DNA of 64,000 nt. Origin: MRBY01 sp943371005 (GTDB taxonomy: Bacteria > Cyanobacteriota > Cyanobacteriia > Cyanobacteriales > MRBY01). Positions 1 through 9,089 of the stretch are shown here, one piece after another (position 1 is the stretch's first letter; every line of letters begins with the position of its first letter). The position numbers and the translations under genes are program-made. Below the pieces are notes generated by a model. The model was given only the letters and a program-made list of their open reading frames with translations, ran no database searches and was not told the origin of the DNA. The stretch is taken from the NCBI GenBank assembly GCA_943371005.1, contig CALRTB020000003.1, positions 1 through 64,000 of the forward strand. Reading direction: 5' to 3'.

Positions 1-66
1 AAGGATGTCAGCATGGCTCAAATTATCAGAGAGTACATAAGGCGATTGCCTAAGCCTGATTGATTT

Positions 67-93
67 GGCTACTTCCGTTTCTCTTCAGTAGCC
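67..93. repeat. Inverted repeat downstream of the first gene
   Basis: GGCTACT at 67-73 pairs exactly with AGTAGCC at 87-93 around a 13-base loop. It lies just past the 3' end of the leftward gene and could be a transcript-end hairpin. No T-run follows on either strand, so an intrinsic terminator is not supported. Confidence 0.4.
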
Positions 94-106
94 GCGCTAT
101 CCTTCC

Positions 107-1246
107 CTACCCTAAAGAGGGATAGGGACTGCCGCGCCCAAGTTCAGAAATAATCGAGCCTTCTTCTAGTGTGGCACCGTCGCTCAACAGGCCTCTTAGA
201 TCTGCCGTGGGCCATGATTGTAAAATAAGCGGCGTTCTACCATCTTCTAATCCTTCAAAAAGATTCGCACCACCGGGTGTTGTGGAAACTTCACCAGTAT
301 TAAATGTGATGTCATCAGCAATGCCAAGTAGCACACCTAAATTTACAGGAGAAGCACCATTAGCAGCATTAAAGTTACAGTCAAGGTCAATATTCAGATC
401 TTCTGTACTAAAAACAGTTGACTCTAACTCGGCGGCACAAGCAATGATGTCAGCATCTAATAGCTGTTCGATGGTTGGTTCTCCCTCCCCATCACCAAGG
501 CGTTGTGGAACGTTATAAGCAGCTTGTAACCCCCAAAGATCAATTCCTTGAACAAAATTGACACGTTCATCTACATCGCGGGTTTCCCCTAAGTACCGGA
601 CGCCACCAAGCCACCCTTGAGTCTCAAAAACAATACGGTTATTCGGCAGAATCCAATAAAATTGGTCATCTTTAGCAAATGAACCAAGGGTTAATTCATC
701 CAATCGGAAATTTTCACCATCCCATTGGAAGTCAAGTGTGCCGTAATTTTCTGTGTCATACACGCGAAAATCCCGCGCACCAACACCAAAGTTATCTGTG
801 GGATCTATAAGCCACGGATATCTCACTGAGTTGCTTTGAAGTGAGCGTAACATAAGCTCACTAACAAGTTCTCGCTTATCCTCAGGGCTCACTGCTTCAT
901 CAAGTAACTGCTGTAGAGTCTCTTGGACACGCTCTTCGTTGCTTTGTTCGCGCTGCTCTACTTCTTCATCCTCCTCTGTGCCAACTGGCAGATCGGGAAT
1001 GATACCTTGGTCAATTTCCTCTTGTTCTGGACTTGTTTCTAATTCATCGAAAAAGGATTCCGTTGTACTTTGCGCAAGAACCGCTTGAGCTAGTAGTTGA
1101 GTTTCACCGGACAGACCACTCTCTAATACTGAACTTTGTCTTCCTTCTGAGTAAGCCTGGGCAGGAGTCGAACTAAACGCGCTCCAGAGCACAACCCAAA
1201 GCAGAGGATGAATTTTTGTTAACTGAATACTTTTGGAGATCTTCAT
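107..1246 (-). CDS. Unknown secreted or cell-envelope protein
   Basis: I do not recognise this 379-residue protein. The start at 1246 is preferred over the one seven codons upstream because it begins a normal signal peptide: MKISK, a hydrophobic stretch, then a cleavage-like STPAQA motif near residue 31. A low-complexity acidic segment with many E, D and Q follows (about residues 60-110). The remaining part has alternating aromatic and polar residues typical of beta structure, and ends in SPYPSLG. The same frame stays open for 18 codons past the stop, so a longer ancestral C-terminus is possible but unproven. The gene is AT-rich and lacks the HIP1 octamer, unlike most of the window. It is monocistronic, with over 600 bases of non-coding DNA upstream. 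Confidence 0.6.
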   Translation of the reverse strand: MKISKSIQLTKIHPLLWVVLWSAFSSTPAQAYSEGRQSSVLESGLSGETQLLAQAVLAQSTTESFFDELETSPEQEEIDQGIIPDLPVGTEEDEEVEQREQSNEERVQETLQQLLDEAVSPEDKRELVSELMLRSLQSNSVRYPWLIDPTDNFGVGARDFRVYDTENYGTLDFQWDGENFRLDELTLGSFAKDDQFYWILPNNRIVFETQGWLGGVRYLGETRDVDERVNFVQGIDLWGLQAAYNVPQRLGDGEGEPTIEQLLDADIIACAAELESTVFSTEDLNIDLDCNFNAANGASPVNLGVLLGIADDITFNTGEVSTTPGGANLFEGLEDGRTPLILQSWPTADLRGLLSDGATLEEGSIISELGRGSPYPSLG

Positions 1247-1267
1247 GATTTTTACGAACACCCACAC

Positions 1268-1886
1268 ACCAAAAAAAATTAAAAAAGCATACTCTTACCT
1301 TAGCCCCTAATGTTTGGAGGTGACATTGTAAGATGTAATTTTGTTCATAATTTTAAACGAAGTTTTTCATCTTTCAACATCCCGTACATAGTTGCCTATC
1401 ACCCCCCAAAAGGTATACCCAAAGGAATATTGACATCTCAAGAAAAACAAACACTGTAAAGATGCTTTGGTTGATGATAATGATCCGTAATTGTAAATTT
1501 AGTTTAAATAAATGCAAATAATAATTTAAGAGGTATTAAATGAAGCCTGTGATCAAAAACGCAACTACCTAGAATCAAATAAGTCCATGCTATACACTTA
1601 GTCCTTGAAGATCTGTAATCCTGTAATTGAGAGCAATATAGACCAGAAGGTTTGGATCTGCCTGGATTTTTGCTCAAAGGTGATGGATCACTCCAAAAAA
1701 GTAAGCATGATCCAACTCCAGATTTACCTCAATGCTTGAGAATACAACACTAAGTTTTAGAAAAAGAATCTTGAATGTAACAAAAAATTTCGGGATTTCA
1801 ACAATCATGAATCAACTAGATTAAACAATGCTAGATTTTCGACAATTGTTTTTGTCTTTTTAACTCGTTTTATTCTTGGAAGAGCA
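1268..1886. other. Long AT-rich intergenic region, no gene seen
   Basis: This is about 620 bases between divergently transcribed genes. Both strands are broken by frequent stops and I see no convincing small gene, RNA gene or repeat. It presumably holds promoters for both flanking genes, but I could not pick out a confident -35/-10 pair. Base composition is clearly more AT-rich than in the core genes. Confidence 0.5.
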
Positions 1887-2513
1887 ATGACTGTACAAGA
1901 AGCTAATGATTTCAATGGGTATCACACTTTTTGTTTTTTTGAAAGAATTTTACATTTCAACATTGATGAAAGCTTAGTTAATGTTTTATTGGATTACACG
2001 TACAGAAATCTAGAAAGTAAAATTGGTGAAGAACGTTCTCTCGCTAACGGAACTCAGCTTAGAGACCTTCATAAGGATAAAGAATTCATGGAGATTTTTA
2101 AGCCAGTTACGCAGATTATGTATGAAGCCGGAGCGATATGGTTAAAAGGGCACCATATCAGTGGCAATAAACAAAAATCCAAGAAAAGAGTGAGGTTTAT
2201 TTTGGGAGACGTATGGATCAATCAAAGTCCTCCTGGTGCTTACAATACAATGCATACCCACACTTTTTCCAATATATCTGTGGTAATTTATCTTAAGGCT
2301 CCGCCAAAATGTGGCCAAATACTCTTTCCAGATCCATTCCCTTATTATTCTGCTGCGGAATCCCCCTATGCTGTAACTCCCCAAAAAGGATTAGGGCTTA
2401 TGTTTAACAGTCGTTTGCCCCATATGGTTGACATAAACCGTTCAGAAGAAGATAGGGTCTCTATTGCTTTAAATATGCGTTTTACAGATCTTCCTTTAAT
2501 TCGTTTGGGTTAA
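1887..2513 (+). CDS. Putative 2OG-Fe(II) oxygenase (TIGR02466-like)
   Basis: A 208-residue protein resembling the TIGR02466 family of putative 2-oxoglutarate/Fe(II)-dependent dioxygenases. The family pattern is visible: a W-I-N-x-S-P-P-G-A-Y segment (110-119), a metal-binding H-x-H (H123, H125) on a double-stranded beta-helix strand, a proline-rich loop (FPDPFP), then a distal H179 in RLPHMV followed by an Arg-rich SEEDRVSIALNMRF strand (R190). The substrate is unknown; relatives occur in phages and next to modification genes. A GGA-rich site at 1877-1884 supports the ATG at 1887. The gene stands alone, is AT-rich and has no HIP1 site, which suggests relatively recent acquisition. The family call is good; the catalytic role is inferred. 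Confidence 0.75.
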   Translation: MTVQEANDFNGYHTFCFFERILHFNIDESLVNVLLDYTYRNLESKIGEERSLANGTQLRDLHKDKEFMEIFKPVTQIMYEAGAIWLKGHHISGNKQKSKKRVRFILGDVWINQSPPGAYNTMHTHTFSNISVVIYLKAPPKCGQILFPDPFPYYSAAESPYAVTPQKGLGLMFNSRLPHMVDINRSEEDRVSIALNMRFTDLPLIRLG

Positions 2514-2725
2514 TTCTCAAGTTCCTGATTTTGAGATGCTGAGTTTTTATTTACAGTGACGCTGTTGACTCTTTTTCGGGTTAAAACGCGGGGACTTCGT
2601 TAAGAGAAAAAAGTCTATGGACGAATTTTTACACGCAGTCAAAACGTCTCAATACAGTCCAGACAGAATATTTTTTTGAAAGGAGCTGGCTATAAACTCA
2701 CTCAATATGATGGCTAAAAACTGTG

Positions 2726-4267
2726 TTAATTTGACGACAACAGCTTCCCAACGGTGCGATTTTCTGAGGTGAAGGTTTCCTGGGCGACCCGTTGCACATC
2801 CTCTGCGGTAATCGCAGCAATGCGGTCTAGCTCTGTAAACAGTTCCCGCCAGTCTCCCGTTTGCACTTCATAAGTCGCCAACAGACGGGCCATACCCATA
2901 TTCGAATCGAGTGATCGCAACAGACTGGCCCGGGCTTGGGTCTTTACCCGCTCTAGCTCCTCAGGACTCACCGGCTCTGTTTTCAAGCGTTCTAATTCCG
3001 CCGCAAAAGCCGCTGCCACATCATCTACGGTTTTTCCCGGAGCCGTTAGGGCATAGAGCAACATAATATTCGGATATTTTTCCCCCGGAAAGCCGTTAAA
3101 CCCTTCTGCATTTAGGGCTACCTGCTGCTCTTCTACGAGGGATTTATACAAACGAGAGGTGCGCCCATTGCTGAGAATTGAGGCGATAATCTGGTACACC
3201 ACATAATCTGGATCCGTTAATTGGGGAGCATGATAGCCCTCCAAGTACCACGGTTGACTGGGCAGTTCGAGGGTGACAGAACGGGTTTCTGTTTGGGGCG
3301 GCTCGACGGGAATTGGGGATTCCTCTTGGGCGATCGCCCTGGGGAAACGACCAAAGTAAACTTCTGCAAGGGCTTTGACCTGGGCGGGATCTACATCTCC
3401 CACGATGGCAATGGTGAGGTTATCGGGGGTGTAGTGTTCCGCAAAGAAGTCCTTAATATCTTGGCGGGTAAGATTACGAATATCTTCGTCATAACCAATT
3501 ACCGGACGACGGTAGGGGTGGGTCGAAAAGGCTGTATCGAGAAACACTTCAACCATTTTGCCGATGGGGGAATTGTCCGTCCGCATCCGCCGCTCTTCGA
3601 GGATAACCTCCCGCTCTTTGTAAAATTCCCGGAACACTGGATCTAAAAAGCGTTCTGATTCGAGGGACATCCACAGTTCCAACTTGTTACTGGGGAAACT
3701 GTAGAAATATTGAGTATAGTCGGCGGATGTGGCCGCATTTAAGCCAACGCCCCCAGCCGCTTCGACCACTTGACCAAAGGCATTTTGCACAGCATATTTG
3801 TTGGCTTCGATCTGTACTTGCTTAAATTCTGTTTCAAGGGCTTCGAACTGCTCCATGTCGCCAGCTTCCTTGGCCTGCTGCATTTGATCAAAGAGCAGAT
3901 CAAGGCGATCTAAGAGGACTTTTTCGGCTTCGTAGTTGGTGGTGCCGAGGTTTGTGCTGCCCTTAAAGGCGAGGTGTTCGAGGAAATGGGCTACCCCGGT
4001 TTTACCGTCGGGTTCATCGACGCCGCCCACATCAGCATAGGTCACGAAGGAAACGACGGGGGCACTCCGGTCTTCGAGAACGATAAATTGCAGGCCATTG
4101 TCGAGGGTAAATTCGGTGATATTTTCAATGACTTGGTCGAGGTAGGGTTGAATCGAGGGGGTCACACCAGGAACCTGGGCCCAACTGATAGAAGGTGAAA
4201 GTTGCCAACTGATCACAGCGATTAAGCAACTGGCGAGTAATCTACGACGGAACAACCCTTTGAACAT
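2726..4267 (-). CDS. M16 family zinc metallopeptidase, exported
   Basis: A 513-residue pitrilysin/insulinase-type peptidase. The inverted zinc motif H-F-L-E-H lies at residues 94-98, with the third metal ligand expected in LELWMSLESER about 70 residues on. The peptidase domain is followed by the second M16 half (about 230-420) and a helical end. An N-terminal signal peptide (MFKGLFRRR, hydrophobic core, SISWAQ) points to the periplasm or thylakoid lumen. I chose ATG 4267 rather than the in-frame ATG 42 bases upstream because it begins this signal peptide directly; neither start has a strong ribosome-binding site. Cyanobacterial M16 genes often occur in pairs, but here there is only one. The substrate is unknown. 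Confidence 0.9.
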   Translation of the reverse strand: MFKGLFRRRLLASCLIAVISWQLSPSISWAQVPGVTPSIQPYLDQVIENITEFTLDNGLQFIVLEDRSAPVVSFVTYADVGGVDEPDGKTGVAHFLEHLAFKGSTNLGTTNYEAEKVLLDRLDLLFDQMQQAKEAGDMEQFEALETEFKQVQIEANKYAVQNAFGQVVEAAGGVGLNAATSADYTQYFYSFPSNKLELWMSLESERFLDPVFREFYKEREVILEERRMRTDNSPIGKMVEVFLDTAFSTHPYRRPVIGYDEDIRNLTRQDIKDFFAEHYTPDNLTIAIVGDVDPAQVKALAEVYFGRFPRAIAQEESPIPVEPPQTETRSVTLELPSQPWYLEGYHAPQLTDPDYVVYQIIASILSNGRTSRLYKSLVEEQQVALNAEGFNGFPGEKYPNIMLLYALTAPGKTVDDVAAAFAAELERLKTEPVSPEELERVKTQARASLLRSLDSNMGMARLLATYEVQTGDWRELFTELDRIAAITAEDVQRVAQETFTSENRTVGKLLSSN

Positions 4268-4464
4268 GGAGATTTTTGGTGAGGATCTTAAGAAAATATC
4301 TCGTCCCATTGTAAAGGAAAGTTTTGGGAATGCCCGGCAAGTCCGGGGGGAAGACAGCGGTGTTTATCGCCTGAAAACTGGAGAAATGGGCAACTCCTTG
4401 GCAAAATTTGGCAGAAATAAATAGTAAGATCGACGGGTCTACTTTGTCCTATCCTTGATTTTCA

Positions 4465-4806
4465 ATGCCCATGGTTTCCCCTGATTCTGCCGCTAATCTC
4501 TCTGAACAGCTCGACCGTATCCAGCAGGAATTATTAGCGATCGCCGCCCAATATGAAGGCAACGGGGAAAGGCTCCTGGAGATTTTGCGCGAACTAGAAT
4601 TCACCCATCGTCAAATTTCTGAAGATTATTTTTATCCGAGTCTCCCGGAACGGCGGCGGGATCTGTACAACATCCTGCGGGACATGGAAACAGAAGGGGG
4701 ATGGCCCTACATTGCGCGGCCGAAGTTACAGTTTATTTTGGAAAAGTTTTTGGCGGTGGAGTCAGAAGCTTTAGAGAATGATTCTGAGGATGACGGGGAA
4801 GAATAA
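4465..4806 (+). CDS. Conserved small acidic protein, unknown function
   Basis: A 113-residue, mostly helical protein that I do not recognise by name. Residues 10-75 form a predicted two- or three-helix bundle (SEQLDRIQQELLAIAAQY onward) with aromatic anchors (FYPSLPERRRDLYNIL, GGWPYIARPK). The C-terminal 15 residues are a Glu/Asp tail. There are no membrane segments or catalytic motifs. It lies 29 bases before the histidine kinase on the same strand, so co-transcription is likely. An alternative ATG lies two codons downstream. Confidence 0.7.
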   Translation: MPMVSPDSAANLSEQLDRIQQELLAIAAQYEGNGERLLEILRELEFTHRQISEDYFYPSLPERRRDLYNILRDMETEGGWPYIARPKLQFILEKFLAVESEALENDSEDDGEE

Positions 4807-4835
4807 AAGTAGAGCAAGATATTTCAGGCGAAACC

Positions 4836-6638
4836 ATGGTCTCCGCTGCCCTCTATGACTGTTTAGAATTCGGCATCTCTCCCCAACTCCTTTTAGCCCG
4901 CTTAACGGCGGCGATCGCCCAGCAGTTACAGGTAGATTGGATTTGTTTGAAGGTAGATTTAAACCCATCCCGAAGCCTCACCAAGACCTGGCCCGCAAAC
5001 CTAGCCGATGTCAATCTTGTCCTGCCGAAAGAATCTCATCCTGACATTTACACCTATACAGATTTACGTCACACGCCTTACCACACTCTGATGGCCCAGG
5101 GTCTGGAGGCGATCGCCACTGTGCCCCTCACCGCACAGCAGGCCCAGGGTTATCTATGGCTCGGTTGTCAGTCCCAAACCTTGCCCCAGATAAACACCCT
5201 TGAGGCGCTCCGTCCACCGCTCCAGTTGGCTTTGGGGATACTGGCCCAGCAAAATCGAATCGCCAGTTGCCAACAACATCAACAGGCCCAGCAGGAGATT
5301 CAGCAGCTCATTGATGAAATCCAGGACACACCAAAACTATTTCAGGCGGCCAGTACCCGACTTCAAACGATCTTCGGGGCAGAACACGGGGGCATTTTGT
5401 TACTAAAATCGGCGAATCCTCTCCGTCAACGACGGAAGCCCGATCCCACGGACACATTGGAGCTTAGGTCTACCTGGTCTGAACTCCCGGCCCAATGGTC
5501 GCTCCAGGACTGCGAACTCTGTCAGCGGGCCTGGCAAAAAGCGCCTCTGGTGTGGGCGATCGCCGATACCACAACCCATCCTTGGCAGTCCCCCCTTTTG
5601 CAATCCCAAGCCCGTAGCCTACTATTTGCCCCGTTAATGGGTGGGCAACTGTCTCCCAAACACAGTCAACCGGTCTTGGGTTTTGTGATTTTGGCCCAGC
5701 GATCGCCCCGACAATGGCTCCCCGAAGAAATTCAAACCATGGCCAGCATTGCTCACCAATTGGGCCGCACGATGATCCACCACCAGGCCCTCCGGCAGGT
5801 GCAATCCCTGGTCGAAGAACGCACGAGTCAATTGAAATGGAGCCTTGAAGTCCAGGCGAAACTTAGTCAACAGATGCGGCACCAAATTCAACAACTGCGG
5901 CACCTTAATCGCTTGAAGGATGATTTTTTGAGCACCGTTAGTCACGAACTCAATACTCCCCTGGCAACGATGAAGCTGGCGATTAAAATGCTCAAACAAC
6001 CGGGGCGATCGCCAGAAAAACAACGGACTTATTTAAACATTCTCGATCAAGAACTCAACCGAGAAAGCAAACTCATCCACGACCTACTCCAGCTCCAACA
6101 GGCAGAGGCCAGTGAATTTGCCCTCAAACCCCAACGCCTCGCCCTCGGCCCGGCTCTCTCAGAGCTTGTGCAAAAGTTCCAAGATCGCTGGACTCCCCTC
6201 AAACAACTCCAGTTTCACCTCCGGTTTAAGCCCAAGGCTCTCAGCACAAAATTGCAATTTGAGACGGATCCAGAACAGTTTCTCAATGCCATGAGTGAAC
6301 TCCTCACCAATGCCGGGAAATATGCCACCCCCAAGAGTAACGTTACCCTCAGCGTTGAATATTTGGGGCGATCGCCCGCCCGGATTCAAATCCGCCTTTG
6401 TAACGATGGGGCCGCCATCCACACCGAAGAACAATCCCAAATTTTTGATAAATTTCGTCGGGGCACCGGGGCCACAGCCCAGGCCATTCCTGGTACTGGT
6501 CTTGGTCTCGCCCTCGTGAAAACCATTGTTGAACATTTAGAAGGTAGCATTACCGTTTCTAGTGACCCCAATCCTCACCGCAATGATTACCGCACGTGCT
6601 TTCTATTGGATTTTCCCCAGGCGATCACTGGGTTTTAG
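4836..6638 (+). CDS. GAF-domain sensor histidine kinase, no membrane segment
   Basis: A 600-residue orphan histidine kinase. Two GAF-like sensor regions (about 10-130 and 150-320) are joined by a Gln-rich helix. A coiled coil (about 325-355) leads to the HisKA domain, whose phospho-acceptor is H370 in STVSHELNTPLA. The HATPase_c domain shows an N-box (SELLTNAGKYA), a D/N-rich G1 region and the G2 loop GTGLGLALVKT. There is no signal peptide or membrane span, so it is probably a cytoplasmic light, redox or ligand sensor; I see no conserved Cys typical of bilin attachment in a clear motif. No response regulator is adjacent. It is probably co-transcribed with the small acidic protein upstream. 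Confidence 0.92.
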   Translation: MVSAALYDCLEFGISPQLLLARLTAAIAQQLQVDWICLKVDLNPSRSLTKTWPANLADVNLVLPKESHPDIYTYTDLRHTPYHTLMAQGLEAIATVPLTAQQAQGYLWLGCQSQTLPQINTLEALRPPLQLALGILAQQNRIASCQQHQQAQQEIQQLIDEIQDTPKLFQAASTRLQTIFGAEHGGILLLKSANPLRQRRKPDPTDTLELRSTWSELPAQWSLQDCELCQRAWQKAPLVWAIADTTTHPWQSPLLQSQARSLLFAPLMGGQLSPKHSQPVLGFVILAQRSPRQWLPEEIQTMASIAHQLGRTMIHHQALRQVQSLVEERTSQLKWSLEVQAKLSQQMRHQIQQLRHLNRLKDDFLSTVSHELNTPLATMKLAIKMLKQPGRSPEKQRTYLNILDQELNRESKLIHDLLQLQQAEASEFALKPQRLALGPALSELVQKFQDRWTPLKQLQFHLRFKPKALSTKLQFETDPEQFLNAMSELLTNAGKYATPKSNVTLSVEYLGRSPARIQIRLCNDGAAIHTEEQSQIFDKFRRGTGATAQAIPGTGLGLALVKTIVEHLEGSITVSSDPNPHRNDYRTCFLLDFPQAITGF

Positions 6639-6671
6639 TCGGTAGATTTTCACATCAATATGATTAACGAC

Positions 6672-7544
6672 TTATTCCTCTGCATCCATGGTTTGGGGCA
6701 CCAACTGGGGATAGGGCAGACCCTGGTGGGCAAAGGCTTGTTTCGCACGACGAATTAAGTCTGTTTTATAGATAAATTCATCCCTGGCATCCATGGGATA
6801 ACAACGGAGTTTGAACTGGGTGCCCCACATTTTTTCTTGCATCACCACCACAATGGGCAGTTTGAGCTGGGTATATTTGCTGCTGTAGGCCGCTTGGTAG
6901 AGGATTTGGATCACCTGCTCTACATCGACACCATGGCTAAAGAAAAAATCTGTCGCAACCTGGGCTTCGAGTTGGCCGCTGTTGGCATTGGAAACAGCGT
7001 CTGTCCAGGTTTTGTTGTGGGGAATGGTGACGAGGTTATCGTCGGGGGTCTGGAGCTGAATCCCCCGCAAGCCATAGCCAACCACTTCGCCATAATGTTC
7101 GCCAATTTTAATGCGATCGCCAACGCGGTAGGGGGCTTCAAACAAGGCCACGGCCCCGGCAATAATTGAACTGACATAATCTTTAAAGGCGAAACCGAGG
7201 GCAACGGCGATGGTGCCGGTGAGGGCAATGAGGTTGTTTTGGGAGAGATTAAAAAATAAGTTCAGCAGATAAGTGAGGATTAAAATCAGGATCAAGCCTT
7301 TCCAGAAGGGGATTGATTGTTTAATCAAGAGCCGCAAGCGGCGGGGTACCCGTTCCGACAGCCAGTTAATGGTGCCTTGAATCAGGGCCATCGTGCCATA
7401 GGCAATGGCGATCGCCACTACAGCCCGGAGAATTTTTTGTACCGTGAAATCTGTTAAGAGACGCCGGGGCAGATCCTCAGTCGTTGGAGCCTGGGCCAGG
7501 AGCGTAAAAAATCCATCGAAGCTTGGGATGAAAGCAAGTGCCAT
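6672..7544 (-). CDS. MscS-type mechanosensitive channel
   Basis: A 290-residue small-conductance mechanosensitive channel homologue, close in size to E. coli MscS. About three membrane helices are predicted (near 40-60, 78-100 and 102-135). The pore-lining helix is rich in Gly/Ala (TGTIAVALGFAFKDYVSSIIAGAVAL). It is followed by the beta domain (PYRVGDRIKIGEHYGEV, VTIPHNK) and a cytoplasmic alpha/beta end. MscS proteins open on membrane tension to release solutes. The gene starts 3 bases after the stop of the upstream reading frame, so the two are almost certainly translated from one message. That tight coupling suggests a shared role. Confidence 0.93.
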   Translation of the reverse strand: MALAFIPSFDGFFTLLAQAPTTEDLPRRLLTDFTVQKILRAVVAIAIAYGTMALIQGTINWLSERVPRRLRLLIKQSIPFWKGLILILILTYLLNLFFNLSQNNLIALTGTIAVALGFAFKDYVSSIIAGAVALFEAPYRVGDRIKIGEHYGEVVGYGLRGIQLQTPDDNLVTIPHNKTWTDAVSNANSGQLEAQVATDFFFSHGVDVEQVIQILYQAAYSSKYTQLKLPIVVVMQEKMWGTQFKLRCYPMDARDEFIYKTDLIRRAKQAFAHQGLPYPQLVPQTMDAEE

Positions 7545-7547
7545 GGA

Positions 7548-8807
7548 TTAATCTTCCCCCACAAAAAAATTATTATTGGCCAGTTCACTTTTGAGACGAA
7601 TATAGTGGGCCGCTTGGATCGAGAGGGCTCCTTGATTTTCCCGTAACACCCCCTGGCGGAGGAGCCACTGGATCCGCGCTTGGATCCGATTTCGGGATTC
7701 CCCCAAACTCAAGGCAAGGTGGGCGCGGCTAATTTGGCCATGGATCAAGACAGAATGGAGGATGTAAAGATCGCCACTGGCTAAACTGGGGAGACTAGGA
7801 AGAGCCGGTTTAACGCTTTCCAGGGTAAGGGGCTGTTGGTGTGGATCGGTTTCCTCAAAGTCAAATTGGAGGTTTGGGTGTTGCTCAATTTGCTCCTGGT
7901 GAATCCGCAGGCTTTGAAGCCAAAGATTTGCGGCGATTTGACCCATGCCGTCGGCCTGGCTAGCGAGATTTTGCCAATCATCGAGACGATCTCGAAGAGA
8001 TCCGCTGGGCGGTGCGCCGTTGGGGGAGTCCGATTCAGAATCTTCTTCTGGAAGGTCGTCGGGGGAATTGGGGGGCGGCGGCAAAACCACCTGGGCAATG
8101 GGTTCTAACCAGGTCTGGAGCATTTCCCCTTCTAATTTAGGAAGGGTATCCACATGGCTGAAATAGGCACTAATTTGTCCCACAAAATCCAGAAAGTCCC
8201 AGGCCCAATGGTTACAACTCATGATCCAGAAACAATGGCGATTTTGAATCGTGATATCCCGGAGGGTTTCAATGCCCTCCCAACCGCCAATACACCGGAG
8301 AAAACATTGTTCCAGACAGGGAACAATCACCAGGGTTTGCCGTTGCTCTAGCTGATCCATGGTTGGCTGGTCTTGGCGATCGCCTGGGCTGAGATCGATC
8401 TGGGGATAGAGTTCTAGAGCCTTTTGAATGTGTTGGCTAATGTGTCTCGGTTGTAGGGGGCGCTGGAGACAGGCGAGGGGAGTGAGGATTTCGAAATCTG
8501 GAAAGGTCTGGCGAGGAATACTCTCACTCAAAATTTTTGGGAGGGGCTCAACGGGATTACCCAGGAGCACAAAGCTATTGGGGGCTTCTAAATTGGTCTG
8601 CCAAGTTTCAATGGCCTGGGTAATGGAGGCTTGGACGGGGGAGCAATAACCTTCTGGACTTACCAGAGCTTCCATTTGACGTGCCAACTGGAGAGACAAG
8701 GTATCGGGTAATGCCACCAGGTCGGCAGCTTCTTCCGTAGTCGCTTGCTGCTGGGCAAACCAAGTGTGGAACTGCTGTTTAAGGGAGTCGACGAAAAGAG
8801 GCGCCAT
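7548..8807 (-). CDS. Unknown protein with C-terminal winged helix, coupled to MscS
   Basis: A 419-residue protein that I do not recognise. The first 240 residues have the alternating hydrophobic-strand pattern of an alpha/beta fold (NSFVLLGNP, TLVIVPCLEQCFLRCIGGWEG, HCFWIMSCNHWAWDFL), reminiscent of an ATPase core. No intact Walker A GxxxxGKT is present, so nucleotide binding is not supported. A Pro/Ser/Asp-rich linker follows (about 245-275). The last 90 residues look like a winged helix-turn-helix (LILHSVLIHGQISRAHLALSL, then NRIQARIQWLLRQGVLRE). There are no membrane spans. It sits 3 bases upstream of the MscS gene and probably acts with it. Regulator, assembly factor or degenerate NTPase are all possible. 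Confidence 0.75.
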   Translation of the reverse strand: MAPLFVDSLKQQFHTWFAQQQATTEEAADLVALPDTLSLQLARQMEALVSPEGYCSPVQASITQAIETWQTNLEAPNSFVLLGNPVEPLPKILSESIPRQTFPDFEILTPLACLQRPLQPRHISQHIQKALELYPQIDLSPGDRQDQPTMDQLEQRQTLVIVPCLEQCFLRCIGGWEGIETLRDITIQNRHCFWIMSCNHWAWDFLDFVGQISAYFSHVDTLPKLEGEMLQTWLEPIAQVVLPPPPNSPDDLPEEDSESDSPNGAPPSGSLRDRLDDWQNLASQADGMGQIAANLWLQSLRIHQEQIEQHPNLQFDFEETDPHQQPLTLESVKPALPSLPSLASGDLYILHSVLIHGQISRAHLALSLGESRNRIQARIQWLLRQGVLRENQGALSIQAAHYIRLKSELANNNFFVGED

Positions 8808-9089
8808 GGCATTGTTGGGGAAAAGCTGCGGGGCGATCGCCAGCCACTTCCCGGAGAAAGGATCGTGATCAAGCCCATTTGCTCACAATTTGTCCGTCAT
8901 TTTAGGGGATATTTGCGTGGTAGCCGACTTTTTCATCAAGATTGCGTCATTTTACCCAATGGTTTCCTCGGCGATCGCCACTATCCAGTTTCTGAAATTA
9001 ATATTTTTTTCGTCTTTAAGAAATATAGAAAAAAACCCTGATCTTCGGCGTCATTCGTTATCACAGAAGATAGAATCCGAGGTCATCCC

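Noticed and set aside
8745..9041. A 98-codon rightward frame between the unknown wHTH protein and the macroglobulin gene.
   Set aside because: Its first part is antisense to the wHTH gene and the rest has low-quality composition and no ribosome-binding site. I see only a promoter region there.
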